Origin: Kitasatospora sp. NBC_01250
Lineage (GTDB): Bacteria; Actinomycetota; Actinomycetes; Streptomycetales; Streptomycetaceae
Assembly: GCF_036226465.1 (NCBI RefSeq)
Contig: NZ_CP108476.1
Span: 6,200,001 to 6,264,000, forward strand
Length of the DNA stretch: 64,000 bases
Direction of reading: 5' to 3'
Shown: positions 24,846 to 32,370 of the stretch, in pieces
Numbering within the stretch: position 1 is the stretch's first letter
Layout: the number at the start of each line of letters is the position of its first letter
Made by a program: the position numbers and the translations under genes
Notes under the pieces: model-generated
Told to the model about the DNA's origin: nothing
Seen by the model: only the letters and a program-made list of their open reading frames with translations
Databases searched by the model: none

Positions 24846-25156
24846 TGCCCACCCCCGAACATCCCGGCCATGTCGGCGTCGGTACCGCTGTAGTTGACCG
24901 CCGTGGTCTGCAGGCCGCCAGTGGCGTAGTCCAGGCAGTCCATCAGATCGCTGCAGTTCTGCTGCTCGGCGGTGGCGTGGCCGCTGTACGCGTCCAGCAG
25001 TTCGGCGGAGTTCGGCAGCTTGCCGAACGCCCCGTCGGGGATCTGGACCTGGGCGAGCGTCGCCTGTATCTGGCTCAGTACGCCGTACTCCTGGTCTATC
25101 ACCTGGCTGTAGGTGACCAATGCATTGGGTTGTACCTGAACGTCTGGTTCCCGCAT
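24842..25156 (-). CDS. EspC/WXG100-like small secreted protein (104 aa)
   Basis: Small helical protein (MREPDVQVQPNALVTYSQV...) with no signal peptide. Its C-terminal motif YSGTD (Tyr89-Asp93) fits the YxxxD/E export signal of type VII substrates. It is probably co-exported as a dimer with the downstream WXG100 protein. ATG 25156 is chosen because GGGGGAACGAG precedes it. No eccA-E secretion genes occur in the window, so the machine must be elsewhere. Confidence 0.75.
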   Translation of the reverse strand: MREPDVQVQPNALVTYSQVIDQEYGVLSQIQATLAQVQIPDGAFGKLPNSAELLDAYSGHATAEQQNCSDLMDCLDYATGGLQTTAVNYSGTDADMAGMFGGGQ

Positions 25157-25251
25157 GACTCGTTCCCCCATGATGACGGTGTGCTGGATGGTGCCAGGAT
25201 CAGGACGACCAGAATAAACGTGCGGAGTCCGGCCGGGGGCACCAACGGGCC

Positions 25252-25830
25252 TCAGCCCAGTTGCTCGCGGGCCGCCATCAGGGCGAAGCCCAACAGGTTG
25301 AGCCCGCGCCAGCGGTGGGGGTCGTCGGCCCCCAGCTCGTGGGCGGCCAGGCCGATGCCCCAGACCCGGTCCACCGGGCTGGCCTCCACCAGCACCCGCT
25401 TGCCGGTGCCGAGCAGGTAGTCGCGCAGCGCCTCGTCCTGCCCGAACTTGGCCACGCTGCCGGCCACCACGAGCGCGAACCGCTCGGCCGTCCACCGCTC
25501 CTCGTCGAAGCCGCGCACCAGTCGGCCGAGCTTCTTCGCCTCGGCCGGGGTGCGGGCGGCCAGGATCCGCTCCTCGGTCCCGCCGTCCCCGAAGAGCCGG
25601 GCCTTGCCGGCCATCATCCAGTGCTCGGCGGAGGCGTACGCGACGCCGTCGACGGTGAACGGCGAGGGCCACCACTGGCTCAGCGTGCCGGAGCCGATCC
25701 GGCCGTCGCGCTGCGGCTGGTGGCCCCAGAAGAAGAGGTACTTGGGTCGCGCACCGGCCGCGACCAGGCCGGCGAGGTCGTCACGGGTGCGGGTGTCGGC
25801 TGGGTGGCTCACTTCGGCGGGGCGGTTCAT
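25252..25830 (-). CDS. NADAR family protein (192 aa)
   Basis: Member of the YbiA/NADAR fold, N-glycosidases that act on ADP-ribose derivatives or damaged riboflavin intermediates. Signatures are YLFFWGHQP, LSQWWPSPFTVDG, SAEHWMMAGKARLFGD and a C-terminal VWGIGLAAHELGADDPHRWRG region with LNLLGFALMAAR. Full length. The ATG has no clear Shine-Dalgarno. It lies just upstream, on the same strand, of the type VII-like trio. Recent work links NADAR proteins to ADP-ribosylation conflict systems, but it may equally be a housekeeping repair enzyme here. Confidence 0.9.
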   Translation of the reverse strand: MNRPAEVSHPADTRTRDDLAGLVAAGARPKYLFFWGHQPQRDGRIGSGTLSQWWPSPFTVDGVAYASAEHWMMAGKARLFGDGGTEERILAARTPAEAKKLGRLVRGFDEERWTAERFALVVAGSVAKFGQDEALRDYLLGTGKRVLVEASPVDRVWGIGLAAHELGADDPHRWRGLNLLGFALMAAREQLG

Positions 25831-25885
25831 GGGGGGAATCGTCGCAGGGCGGGGCGGGGGAGGGCGAATGGAAAACCGGAGACGG

Positions 25886-25933
25886 CTCGGCCCTCGCCCG
25901 GGGCCCGCAGGGCGGGGCCGGACGAGGGCCGAG
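25886..25933 (-). terminator. Hairpin after the MFS gene
   Basis: Perfect 11-bp arms, CTCGGCCCTCG (25886-25896) and CGAGGGCCGAG (25923-25933), with a GC-rich loop. It is placed 26 bases past the MFS stop in the direction of transcription. Confidence 0.65.
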
Positions 25934-25959
25934 CGGATGGCCCATCAGCTGTGTGTGAC

Positions 25960-27414
25960 TCAGTTCATGCTGCGCGGCAGCCGGGTGCTCAGGTAGGTGA
26001 TGACCACCGCGCCCACCAGCTCGATGCCCAGCACCACCGCGAGCCCGTGGGCCATGCCGATCGACGGGACCAGCGTCAGGAAGAGCGTGCCGAGCGTCGC
26101 GACGCCGAGCGCCAGGCTCGACTGCTGGGTGGTGGCCAGGACGCCGCTACCGACGCCGGCCCGCTCCAGCGGGACCTTGGCCAGGACCACCCGGAACAGC
26201 GGGGTGCCGATCAGGCCGTTGCCCAGGCCGGTCAGGGCCATGCCGGGCAGCAGGGTGAGGACGCTCAGGCCGTGGAAGTCGGTCAGGACGGTGACCAGCA
26301 GCACCACCGTGCCCAGCGGGTTGATCAGCGAGCCGGCGGTGATGACGCGGCTGCCGAAGCGGCCGATCAGCCGCGGACCGGCCAGCGAGGAGGCGAAGTA
26401 GCCGACGGCCAGCGGGACCAGGGCCAGGCCCGCGTTGACGGGGCTGAGCTGGAGGCCCTGCTGCAGGGTGATGGCCAGGATGAACATGAAGGCGCCGAAG
26501 TTGGTGAAGTACGGCACCGCGATGCCCAGGCCGCGCCGCATGTCGGGGATCCGCAGCAGCGACAGCGGCACCAGCGGGCTGCCGCCGGCCTGCTCGGTGC
26601 GGCGCTCCACGACCACGAACGCCCAGGCCGCGAACGGGAAGAGGGCGAGCAGCAGCCAGGTCCACAGCGGCCAGCCGACGGCGCGGCCCTCCATCAGCGG
26701 GACGAAGAGGCTGAGCAGCGCGACGCTGAGCAGCGCGGTGCCCGGCAGGTCGACCCGGCTGGGGGCGGCGGAGCGGTTCTCGGGGACGAAGCGCAGCGCC
26801 AGCAGCACGGTGGCCACCGCGAACGGCACGTTGAGCAGGAAGACCGAGCGCCAGCTGCTGCCGAGCAGGTCGGCCTGGACCAGCATGCCGCCGAGCACCT
26901 GGCCGATCACCACGCTGATCCCGCCGACCGCGCCGTAGATGCTCAGGGCGCGGGCGCGGTGGGCGCCCTCGGTGGTCGCGGTGATGATGGCGAGCACCTG
27001 CGGGACCAGCAGCGCGGCCGAGGCGCCCTGGGCGACCCGGGCGGCGACCAGCGTCCAGGCGGTGGGGGCCAGGCCGCAGGCGAGCGAGGTGAGGGCGAAG
27101 GCGGTGACGCCGATCAGGAAGAGCTTGCGGCGGCCCAGGCTGTCGCCGAGGCGGCCGCCGAGCACCAGCAGGACGGCGAAGGCGATGCCGTAGCCGGCCG
27201 CGATCAGCTCCAGGACGGCGGGGCCGGCCGAGAGCTGGTGGTCGATGCTGGGCAGTGCGACGTTGACGATGAAGAAGTCCAGCATGGGCAGGAAGGCGCC
27301 GAGCAGGACGGTGACCAGGCCGGCCGTCGTCAGGGTGTGACGGACGGGAGCCGCTGTGGTCAGGTGCGATGAGCTGATGGGGAGAGCCTGTGGGCGTTCC
27401 AGTTGCTGAGTCAC
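25960..27414 (-). CDS. MFS multidrug exporter, DHA2 family, 14 helices (484 aa)
   Basis: Proton-driven exporter in the cytoplasmic membrane. The first helix motif FLPMLDFFIVNVALPSI and motif A GGRLGDSLGRRKLFLIG are typical of the DHA2 (QacA/EmrB) group. ALSIYGAVGGISVVIGQVLG matches motif C. Around 14 hydrophobic segments can be counted. GTG 27414 is chosen as the start of the conserved leader (VTQQLERP). It is divergent from an XRE/MmyB-type regulator, with palindromes between, so it is probably repressed by that regulator. The substrate is unknown. Confidence 0.9.
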   Translation of the reverse strand: MTQQLERPQALPISSSHLTTAAPVRHTLTTAGLVTVLLGAFLPMLDFFIVNVALPSIDHQLSAGPAVLELIAAGYGIAFAVLLVLGGRLGDSLGRRKLFLIGVTAFALTSLACGLAPTAWTLVAARVAQGASAALLVPQVLAIITATTEGAHRARALSIYGAVGGISVVIGQVLGGMLVQADLLGSSWRSVFLLNVPFAVATVLLALRFVPENRSAAPSRVDLPGTALLSVALLSLFVPLMEGRAVGWPLWTWLLLALFPFAAWAFVVVERRTEQAGGSPLVPLSLLRIPDMRRGLGIAVPYFTNFGAFMFILAITLQQGLQLSPVNAGLALVPLAVGYFASSLAGPRLIGRFGSRVITAGSLINPLGTVVLLVTVLTDFHGLSVLTLLPGMALTGLGNGLIGTPLFRVVLAKVPLERAGVGSGVLATTQQSSLALGVATLGTLFLTLVPSIGMAHGLAVVLGIELVGAVVITYLSTRLPRSMN

Positions 27415-27441
27415 GGGTCCTACGATCCGGCAGTTCCCACC

Positions 27442-27475
27442 CTGGTACCAGAGTCTCGTTATCCTGTTATAACGA
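27442..27475. promoter_or_regulatory. Operator-like palindromes between MFS and regulator genes
   Basis: A perfect palindrome CTGGTACCAG (27442-27451) and a 7-bp inverted repeat TCGTTAT-N6-ATAACGA (27456-27475) lie 27-61 bases before the MFS start. The local AT content is high. Their place between divergent genes makes them likely binding sites of the regulator. Confidence 0.6.
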
Positions 27476-27526
27476 CTACCAGGCACCAGGGTCGCCCCGG
27501 GCGCGCGCCGGGCGCATGCTGGGGGC

Positions 27527-28432
27527 ATGCGCATCGCGAACTCGCCCACCACAGTCAGCGTTCCAGCCGCGGAACCCCCTCGCACCGGCGCCGCCACCCC
27601 GGTGTCCGACGCGCCGGACATGCGTCGCCAGGAGCTGGCCGCCTTCCTGCGCAGCCGCCGCGAGCGGATCTCGCCCGAGCAGGTCGGCCTGCCGAACACC
27701 GGGCGCCGCCGCACCCCGGGCCTGCGGCGCGAGGAGGTCGCGCAGCTCGCCGCGGTCGGGGTGACCTGGTACACGTGGTTGGAGCAGGGGCGCGACATCC
27801 AGGTGTCGGGGCAGGTGCTGGAGGCGGTCTCCCGCGCGCTGCTGCTCGACCCCAACGAGCGCGAGCACCTCTACATCCTGGCCGGGGCCGGCAACCCCAC
27901 GCCCAGCAAGGACTGCCCGGTGATCACCCCGGCGGTGCGGCAGATGCTCGACCAGATGACGCTGCTGCCCAGTTGGGTGCTGAACAGCCGCTACGACATC
28001 CTCGCCTACAACGCGATGTGCGTGCGACTGCTCGGCGACTTCGGCCAACTTCCCCCCGAAGAGCGCAACGTGGTCTGGCTGATCTTCACCAACCCGGCCT
28101 ACCAGTCGCGTTGGCTCGACCTGGAGGCGGCCCAGCAGCAGGTGGTGGGACGGATGCGCGGTGCGATGGCCGACCACGTGGCCGATCCGGCCTGGAAGGC
28201 CCTGGTGGCCCGACTGCGGCAGGCCTCACCGGAGTTCGAGGAGCGCTGGCAGCGGCACGAGGTGCTGGGCCGCGGGAACGGCAACAAGGGCTTCCTGCAC
28301 CCCGAGGTCGGTGTGCTGCGGATGGACTACACCAACATGTGGTTCGGCCCGCGCGAGGGCACCCGGCTGGTCGTGTACAGCCCCAGCGACGAGGAGGGGC
28401 GGGTCAAGCTGGAGCAACTGGCGGGGGACTGA
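27527..28432 (+). CDS. XRE-type regulator with MmyB-like ligand domain (301 aa)
   Basis: DNA-binding helix-turn-helix at about residues 35-100 (RRTPGLRREEVAQLAAVGVT, YTWLEQGRDIQVSGQVL). It is followed by the MmyB-type ligand-binding domain (DILAYNAMCVRLLGDF, VVWLIFTNPAYQ, LRMDYTNMWFGPREGTRLV). This architecture is abundant in streptomycetes beside exporters and oxidoreductases. ATG 27527 follows GGGGG; an alternative start at the later MRRQELAAF is possible. It probably senses a small hydrophobic ligand and controls the divergent MFS exporter. Its stop is six bases from that of the convergent GNAT gene. Confidence 0.88.
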   Translation: MRIANSPTTVSVPAAEPPRTGAATPVSDAPDMRRQELAAFLRSRRERISPEQVGLPNTGRRRTPGLRREEVAQLAAVGVTWYTWLEQGRDIQVSGQVLEAVSRALLLDPNEREHLYILAGAGNPTPSKDCPVITPAVRQMLDQMTLLPSWVLNSRYDILAYNAMCVRLLGDFGQLPPEERNVVWLIFTNPAYQSRWLDLEAAQQQVVGRMRGAMADHVADPAWKALVARLRQASPEFEERWQRHEVLGRGNGNKGFLHPEVGVLRMDYTNMWFGPREGTRLVVYSPSDEEGRVKLEQLAGD

Positions 28433-28438
28433 AGCCGG

Positions 28439-28969
28439 TTACGCCACCGGCCGGCCCGGGAAGCGGTAGATGCCGCGTCCCTCGCGGTCGTCGACGCCCG
28501 AGTGGCGCAGGCCGAGGCTCTCGGCGAGGCGGCGGGAGGGCAGGTTGGCGGCGTCGATCAGCGCCACCACGGGCGTCTGCGGGCGCAGTTCGCCGGCCAG
28601 CTCCAGCGTGGCCCGGGCGGCCTCGGCGGCGATGCCCCGGCCCCAGGCGGCGGGGGAGTAGCGGTAGTAGAGGTTGAGCGTGGGCGTGCCGTCGAGTTCG
28701 AACAGCCGCGTCCCGGTGAAGCCGATCACCGTTTCGGGGTCGGTGCGCAGGCTCACCGTGCAGTAGCCGATGCCCCGCTCCGCCCAGTCGTCGAGCCAGA
28801 TCCGCAGCGTCGCCTCGCTCCTGGCCAGGTCGGGGTGCGGGCCGGTGGGGTTGTAGCGGTTGGTGGCCGGGTCGCCGTGCACCGCGAAGACGGCGGCCCC
28901 GTCGCCGGGTGCGGGCCGGCGCAGCAGCAGGCGGTCGGTGGTGGCGATCGGAGTGGTGTCGACGAGCAT
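28439..28969 (-). CDS. GNAT family N-acetyltransferase, RimJ type (176 aa)
   Basis: Acetyl-CoA-dependent transferase resembling RimJ/RimL protein N-acetyltransferases. It has TDRLLLRRPAPGDG at the start, VIGFTGTRLF, NLYYRYSPAAWGRGIAAEA (acetyl-CoA pyrophosphate loop) and NLPSRRLAESLGLRHSG. Full length. The ATG has GGGGGA six bases upstream. An operator-like inverted repeat lies 16 bases before the start. The acceptor substrate cannot be inferred. Confidence 0.88.
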   Translation of the reverse strand: MLVDTTPIATTDRLLLRRPAPGDGAAVFAVHGDPATNRYNPTGPHPDLARSEATLRIWLDDWAERGIGYCTVSLRTDPETVIGFTGTRLFELDGTPTLNLYYRYSPAAWGRGIAAEAARATLELAGELRPQTPVVALIDAANLPSRRLAESLGLRHSGVDDREGRGIYRFPGRPVA

Positions 28970-28984
28970 GGCGGATCCCCCGGT

Positions 28985-29015
28985 GTAATAGTCACTGGCG
29001 CAGTCAGTCTATTAC
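28985..29015. promoter_or_regulatory. AT-rich palindrome before the GNAT gene
   Basis: GTAATAG (28985-28991) and CTATTAC (29009-29015) are perfect 7-bp arms. An inner ACTG/CAGT pair lies closer to the centre, with a two-base offset. The form resembles operators of TetR-type regulators, but no such gene is adjacent. Confidence 0.5.
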
Positions 29016-29066
29016 GCTGCCGGCTTCTTGGGCAGAGGGTCCGGTCCCGGCGGATGAGCGGACGAA

Positions 29067-29106
29067 TCCGGCGGACGGACTCAGCGTCCGGCGGACGGAC
29101 TCAGCG
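29067..29106. repeat. 20-bp tandem duplication over a stop codon
   Basis: TCCGGCGGACGGACTCAGCG occurs twice with no gap (29067-29086, 29087-29106). The first copy contains the stop of the 233-residue minus-strand gene and the second encodes its last residues (LSPSAGR). Confidence 0.9.
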
Positions 29107-29782
29107 GATGACCGGAGCGCTCCGCCAGCCAGACGCGGGCGTCCACCAGCGCCGGACCGTCGACCCGGGCGGCCCCGGCGGTCCAGGCGGCCCAGCGCAA
29201 CTCCTGGCAGGCGAAGAAGTCCTCGCCGTGGGCGTCGACCCAGATGCTCACCGTCCGCCCGCCGGTCCGGGTGACGTCCCACCACTGCCAGGTGCGGAAG
29301 GTGTTGTCCCAGTCGAACCGCTCCAGCCACCCGGCCAGGCGCCACCCGGTCCCGTGCCCGGCGGCGACGAACCGCCCGGCGCCCTGACGGGCGAACTCCG
29401 GCGCCGTCTCCCGTGCGGCGTGCGCCGCGCCGGGGCCGGTGCTGATCGCCGCGAACCACGGTGGCACCGGCCGGACCGACCGGTCCAGCGCCAGGGCCGC
29501 GGAGTCCGGCAGGTGGTCGAGGTCCAGCCCGGCCACCGTGTGGTCCAGGGCGCTGCCGAGCACCGCGCGCAGCCGGGCCTGGTACTCCTCGACCGTGGCC
29601 GGTCCGGCGACCTCCACCAGGAAGCGGCTGAGGGCGGGCACGGTGAGCTCGGCCGCCGTGGGCGGGCGGTCCACCCGCCCGCGCTCGGCGACGAGTTGGG
29701 CGTCCTCCTCGTCCAGCCCGGAGTCCGTCGCGTAGTGCAGCCCGGGGCCCGGCTCGGAGTCCATCGCGTGGTCCATCGCCAT
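29081..29782 (-). CDS. Uncharacterised protein (233 aa)
   Basis: The family is not recognised. It is acidic at the start (GLDEEDAQLVAERG), with a helical N-terminal third (TVPALSRFLVEVAG, VEEYQARLRAVLGSALDH). The Trp-rich C-terminal part (GWRLAGWLERFDWDNTF, TWQWWDVTRTGG) looks like a beta-rich soluble fold. No signal peptide. AGGAGGGG before the ATG makes a strong Shine-Dalgarno. It is the last of three small minus-strand genes (30804-29081), spaced 42-74 bases apart and probably one operon. Confidence 0.7.
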   Translation of the reverse strand: MAMDHAMDSEPGPGLHYATDSGLDEEDAQLVAERGRVDRPPTAAELTVPALSRFLVEVAGPATVEEYQARLRAVLGSALDHTVAGLDLDHLPDSAALALDRSVRPVPPWFAAISTGPGAAHAARETAPEFARQGAGRFVAAGHGTGWRLAGWLERFDWDNTFRTWQWWDVTRTGGRTVSIWVDAHGEDFFACQELRWAAWTAGAARVDGPALVDARVWLAERSGHPLSPSAGR

Positions 29783-29824
29783 GACACCCCTCCTGCGACT
29801 CGCACGGCAGGGCGACGCTAACAG

Positions 29825-30241
29825 CTACGCCGCCAGGGCCAGCACCGCTGCCCCGGCCACCCGGCGGCGCGGCATCCGCCCCGGCCCGCGCAGCGCGAGC
29901 GCCGCGCAGAGCGCCGCCAGCGGCAGCTCGGCCAGCACGGCCATCGCGAGCGCGACCAGCAGCCCCGAGGCCGTGTTCGCCGTGCCGAGGTCCCAGAGCG
30001 CGTCGCTCACCAGCAGCAGCGCCGCGCACCCGGCCAGCGGGCGGTGCAGCCGGTGGCCGGCGCTCAGCAGCACGGCGGTGCCGAGCAGGCAGCCGGCCTC
30101 GGCCAGGTCGAGCGCGGCCCAGCCCGCCGAGTCGCGCAGCGCCAGCAGCAGGACCGCGATCCACGGCAGCAGCACCAGGCCCGCGGCGCCGAGCAGCCGC
30201 GCCTGGCGACGCGCCGCCGTCCACTCGCTCCCGATTCCCAT
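29825..30241 (-). CDS. Four-helix membrane protein of unknown role (138 aa)
   Basis: Four hydrophobic segments (LLGAAGLVLLPWIAVLLLAL, LLGTAVLLSAGH region, LAGCAALLLVSDALWDLG, LVALAMAVLAELPLAALCAAL), with a basic start RRQAR. No family recognised. GGGAGGAAG precedes the ATG at 30241. It sits between two uncharacterised genes on the same strand, 42 bases before the next start. Confidence 0.65.
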   Translation of the reverse strand: MGIGSEWTAARRQARLLGAAGLVLLPWIAVLLLALRDSAGWAALDLAEAGCLLGTAVLLSAGHRLHRPLAGCAALLLVSDALWDLGTANTASGLLVALAMAVLAELPLAALCAALALRGPGRMPRRRVAGAAVLALAA

Positions 30242-30315
30242 GACGCTTCCTCCCGCTCCCTCGACGAGGTGTGTCCCCAAGGCCCGCCCCCGGGCCCGTC
30301 CTGCTTCCGCGGCGC

Positions 30316-30804
30316 TCAGCGAGCCCGCCCGGCCCGCAGCCGCTCGGTGCCGCCGTCGGCCCGGCGGGCCCGCACGTCCACCAGCGGCCCGGGCGCCCAG
30401 CCGAGCCAGAACGCGCCGCCGACCACCACCACCTCGGCAGGCCGCCAGGTGCGGCGCAGCCGGGCACCGGCGAAGTCGACCTCCGGCGCGCTGCCGTCGG
30501 CGTCCACCCGCCCCCAGGCGAAGCCGGCCACCGTCCCGTCGCCCGGTCCGGCGACCTCCAGCCCGCCCGATTCGTCCAGCACGCCGGAGCCGTCGAGGTG
30601 CCGCGCCCCGCGCAGCAGGTGCTCGCTGAGGCTGCTGGCGACCAGCACGTCGATCAGCTCGCCGTGCTCGTAGACCTCCAGGGCGGGGCGCGCGCCGCCG
30701 TCGGCCAGCCGGATCGACCACGGCCCGTCCACCGGCCAGGTCCAGCCGTCCCGGGCAGCGTCCCCGGTCGGCCCGTCCCCGGCGACCTCGTGCGCGGTGT
30801 CCAT
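30316..30804 (-). CDS. Uncharacterised protein (162 aa)
   Basis: No family recognised. Soluble, beta-rich look, with repeated motifs such as WSIRLADGGARPALEVYEHG, AGFAWGRVDADG and AEVVVVGGAFWLGWAPG. ATG 30804 or GTG 30813 could start it; GGGGTGG lies before the ATG. It is the first gene of a three-gene minus-strand set and is divergent from the histidine kinase operon. Confidence 0.65.
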   Translation of the reverse strand: MDTAHEVAGDGPTGDAARDGWTWPVDGPWSIRLADGGARPALEVYEHGELIDVLVASSLSEHLLRGARHLDGSGVLDESGGLEVAGPGDGTVAGFAWGRVDADGSAPEVDFAGARLRRTWRPAEVVVVGGAFWLGWAPGPLVDVRARRADGGTERLRAGRAR

Positions 30805-30951
30805 CCGAGCCACCCCGTTCACGTCCCTGCCCCGTCCGTCGTCGCGTCGTGTGCCGCGTCCGGCCGGTGCGGCGCGGCGCGCTCCGGGCGCCGACAGGCT
30901 CCAGCCTCCCGCCCGAGGGGTGCCGCCGTCGTTGTCGTGCACTGCCGTCTT

Positions 30952-30975
30952 GGGGGTGTACCTGGCTACACCCCC
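30952..30975. promoter_or_regulatory. Perfect 24-bp palindromic operator before the histidine kinase gene
   Basis: GGGGGTGTA (30952-30960) and TACACCCCC (30967-30975) are perfect 9-bp arms around CCTGGC. The centre lies about 67 bases before the kinase start, an activator-like distance. The adjacent LuxR-type response regulator is the first candidate to bind it. Confidence 0.6.
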
Positions 30976-31017
30976 GGGCGGCATCCAGCTGCACTGCCGG
31001 CCCTCGGGCACGCGCCC

Positions 31018-31023
31018 TAAGCT
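31018..31023 (+). promoter_or_regulatory. -10 box TAAGCT, leaderless start of the kinase gene
   Basis: TAAGCT ends six bases before the GTG at 31030, which has no convincing Shine-Dalgarno. Confidence 0.45.
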
Positions 31024-31029
31024 GTCCGG

Positions 31030-32370
31030 GTGATCAGGACCAGCTGGCGGCGCCGACTGCGCGAGTGGATGCGCCGGGGCACCGCGCACCCCAGCCTGGC
31101 CTGGCTCTGGTCCGGTCACGACGAGCGGCACCCGGCCCCCGGACAGCGGGGCGAGCGACCTCACGTACCCGGGGACTGGTCCGCCCGGGCGCTGCGCGAC
31201 CTGCGGCTGGTGGCGGCGGGGCTGCCGTTCCTGCTGCCGCTGCTGATCCTGGTGACCTTTACCGAGCTGGTCACCGCGGTCTGCGTCCTGCTGCTGATCC
31301 TGCTGCCGCTGCTGACCCGCGCCCAGCGCAGCCGGTTCCGGGCGCTGGGCGGCCTGGAGATACCCGAGCGCCCGCCGCTGACACCGCCGGGCACCTCGGC
31401 CGGGGTGCGCTGCCTGACCTGGCTGGGCTCGGAGTCCACCTGGCGTCAGGTGGGCTACCACGTGCTGATCGGCCCGACCGTGGCCCTGTTCGGGCTGCTC
31501 GGCCTGCTGGGGCTGGGCGCGGGGCTCGCCATGGCGACCGTCTTCGCCTGGCACGGGCTGATGCCGCGCGGCAGCCTGGTGCGCGGCGGCGGCGGGCACG
31601 GCGTGATCGATCTGGCGCTCACCGCCGTCGGCGTGCTGCTGCTCTTCGTGGGCCCCTGGCTGGCCGTGCGCGCGGCCCGGGTGGACCGGCGGGCGGCCCG
31701 CGCGCTGCTGGGGCCGAGCCGGGCGCGCGAGCTGGAGCGCCGGGTGGAGGACCTGGCCGAGAGCCGGGCCGGCGTGGTGGACGCGGCCGACGCCGAGCGC
31801 CGCCGGATCGAGCGCGACCTGCACGACGGCGCCCAGCAGCGGCTGGTCTCGCTCGCGATGAACCTGGGCCTGGCCCGCAAGACCCTCAAGGACGTCCCGC
31901 CGGAGGCGATGCGGGTGATCATCGAGGCGCACGAGGAGGCGCAGGCGGCCATCGTGGAGCTGCGCGACCTGGTGCGCGGCCTGCACCCGGTGGTGCTGGA
32001 GGACCGCGGCCTGGACGCGGCGCTCTCCGGCATCGCGGCCCGGGCCCCGCTGCCGGTGCGGCTGACCGTCGGCCTGGCGGCGCCGATGTCGCCCACCGTC
32101 GAGGCGGTCGCCTACTTCGTGGTCTCCGAGGCGCTGGCCAACGTGGCCAAGCACGCCCGCGCCTCCCGGGTCGACCTGTCGGTCCGCCAGCTGGGCCCGA
32201 AGCTGCGGATCGTGATCCATGACGACGGCGTCGGCGGCGCCGACGCCTCCCGGGGGACCGGCCTGACCGGGCTGCGCAAGCGCGCCGCCTCGGTGGACGG
32301 CACCCTCGCCATCAGCAGCCCCCTCGGGGGCCCCACCATCATCACTGTGGAGTTGCCGTGCGAGCTGTGA
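31030..32370 (+). CDS. Sensor histidine kinase, NarL/LiaS class (446 aa)
   Basis: Membrane sensor kinase of a two-component system. About four hydrophobic segments (AAGLPFLLPLLILVTFTELV, VTAVCVLLLILLPLL, LIGPTVALFGLLGLLGLGA, AVGVLLLFVGPWLAV) lie in the N-terminal half, with no large extracellular domain. The HisKA_3 box ERRRIERDLHDGAQQR has phosphoacceptor His265. The ATPase domain contains VSEALANVAKHARAS and DDGVGGADASRGTGLTGLRK. The response regulator gene overlaps its 3' end by 13 bases. It probably senses membrane state; the signal is unknown. Confidence 0.92.
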   Translation: MIRTSWRRRLREWMRRGTAHPSLAWLWSGHDERHPAPGQRGERPHVPGDWSARALRDLRLVAAGLPFLLPLLILVTFTELVTAVCVLLLILLPLLTRAQRSRFRALGGLEIPERPPLTPPGTSAGVRCLTWLGSESTWRQVGYHVLIGPTVALFGLLGLLGLGAGLAMATVFAWHGLMPRGSLVRGGGGHGVIDLALTAVGVLLLFVGPWLAVRAARVDRRAARALLGPSRARELERRVEDLAESRAGVVDAADAERRRIERDLHDGAQQRLVSLAMNLGLARKTLKDVPPEAMRVIIEAHEEAQAAIVELRDLVRGLHPVVLEDRGLDAALSGIAARAPLPVRLTVGLAAPMSPTVEAVAYFVVSEALANVAKHARASRVDLSVRQLGPKLRIVIHDDGVGGADASRGTGLTGLRKRAASVDGTLAISSPLGGPTIITVELPCEL

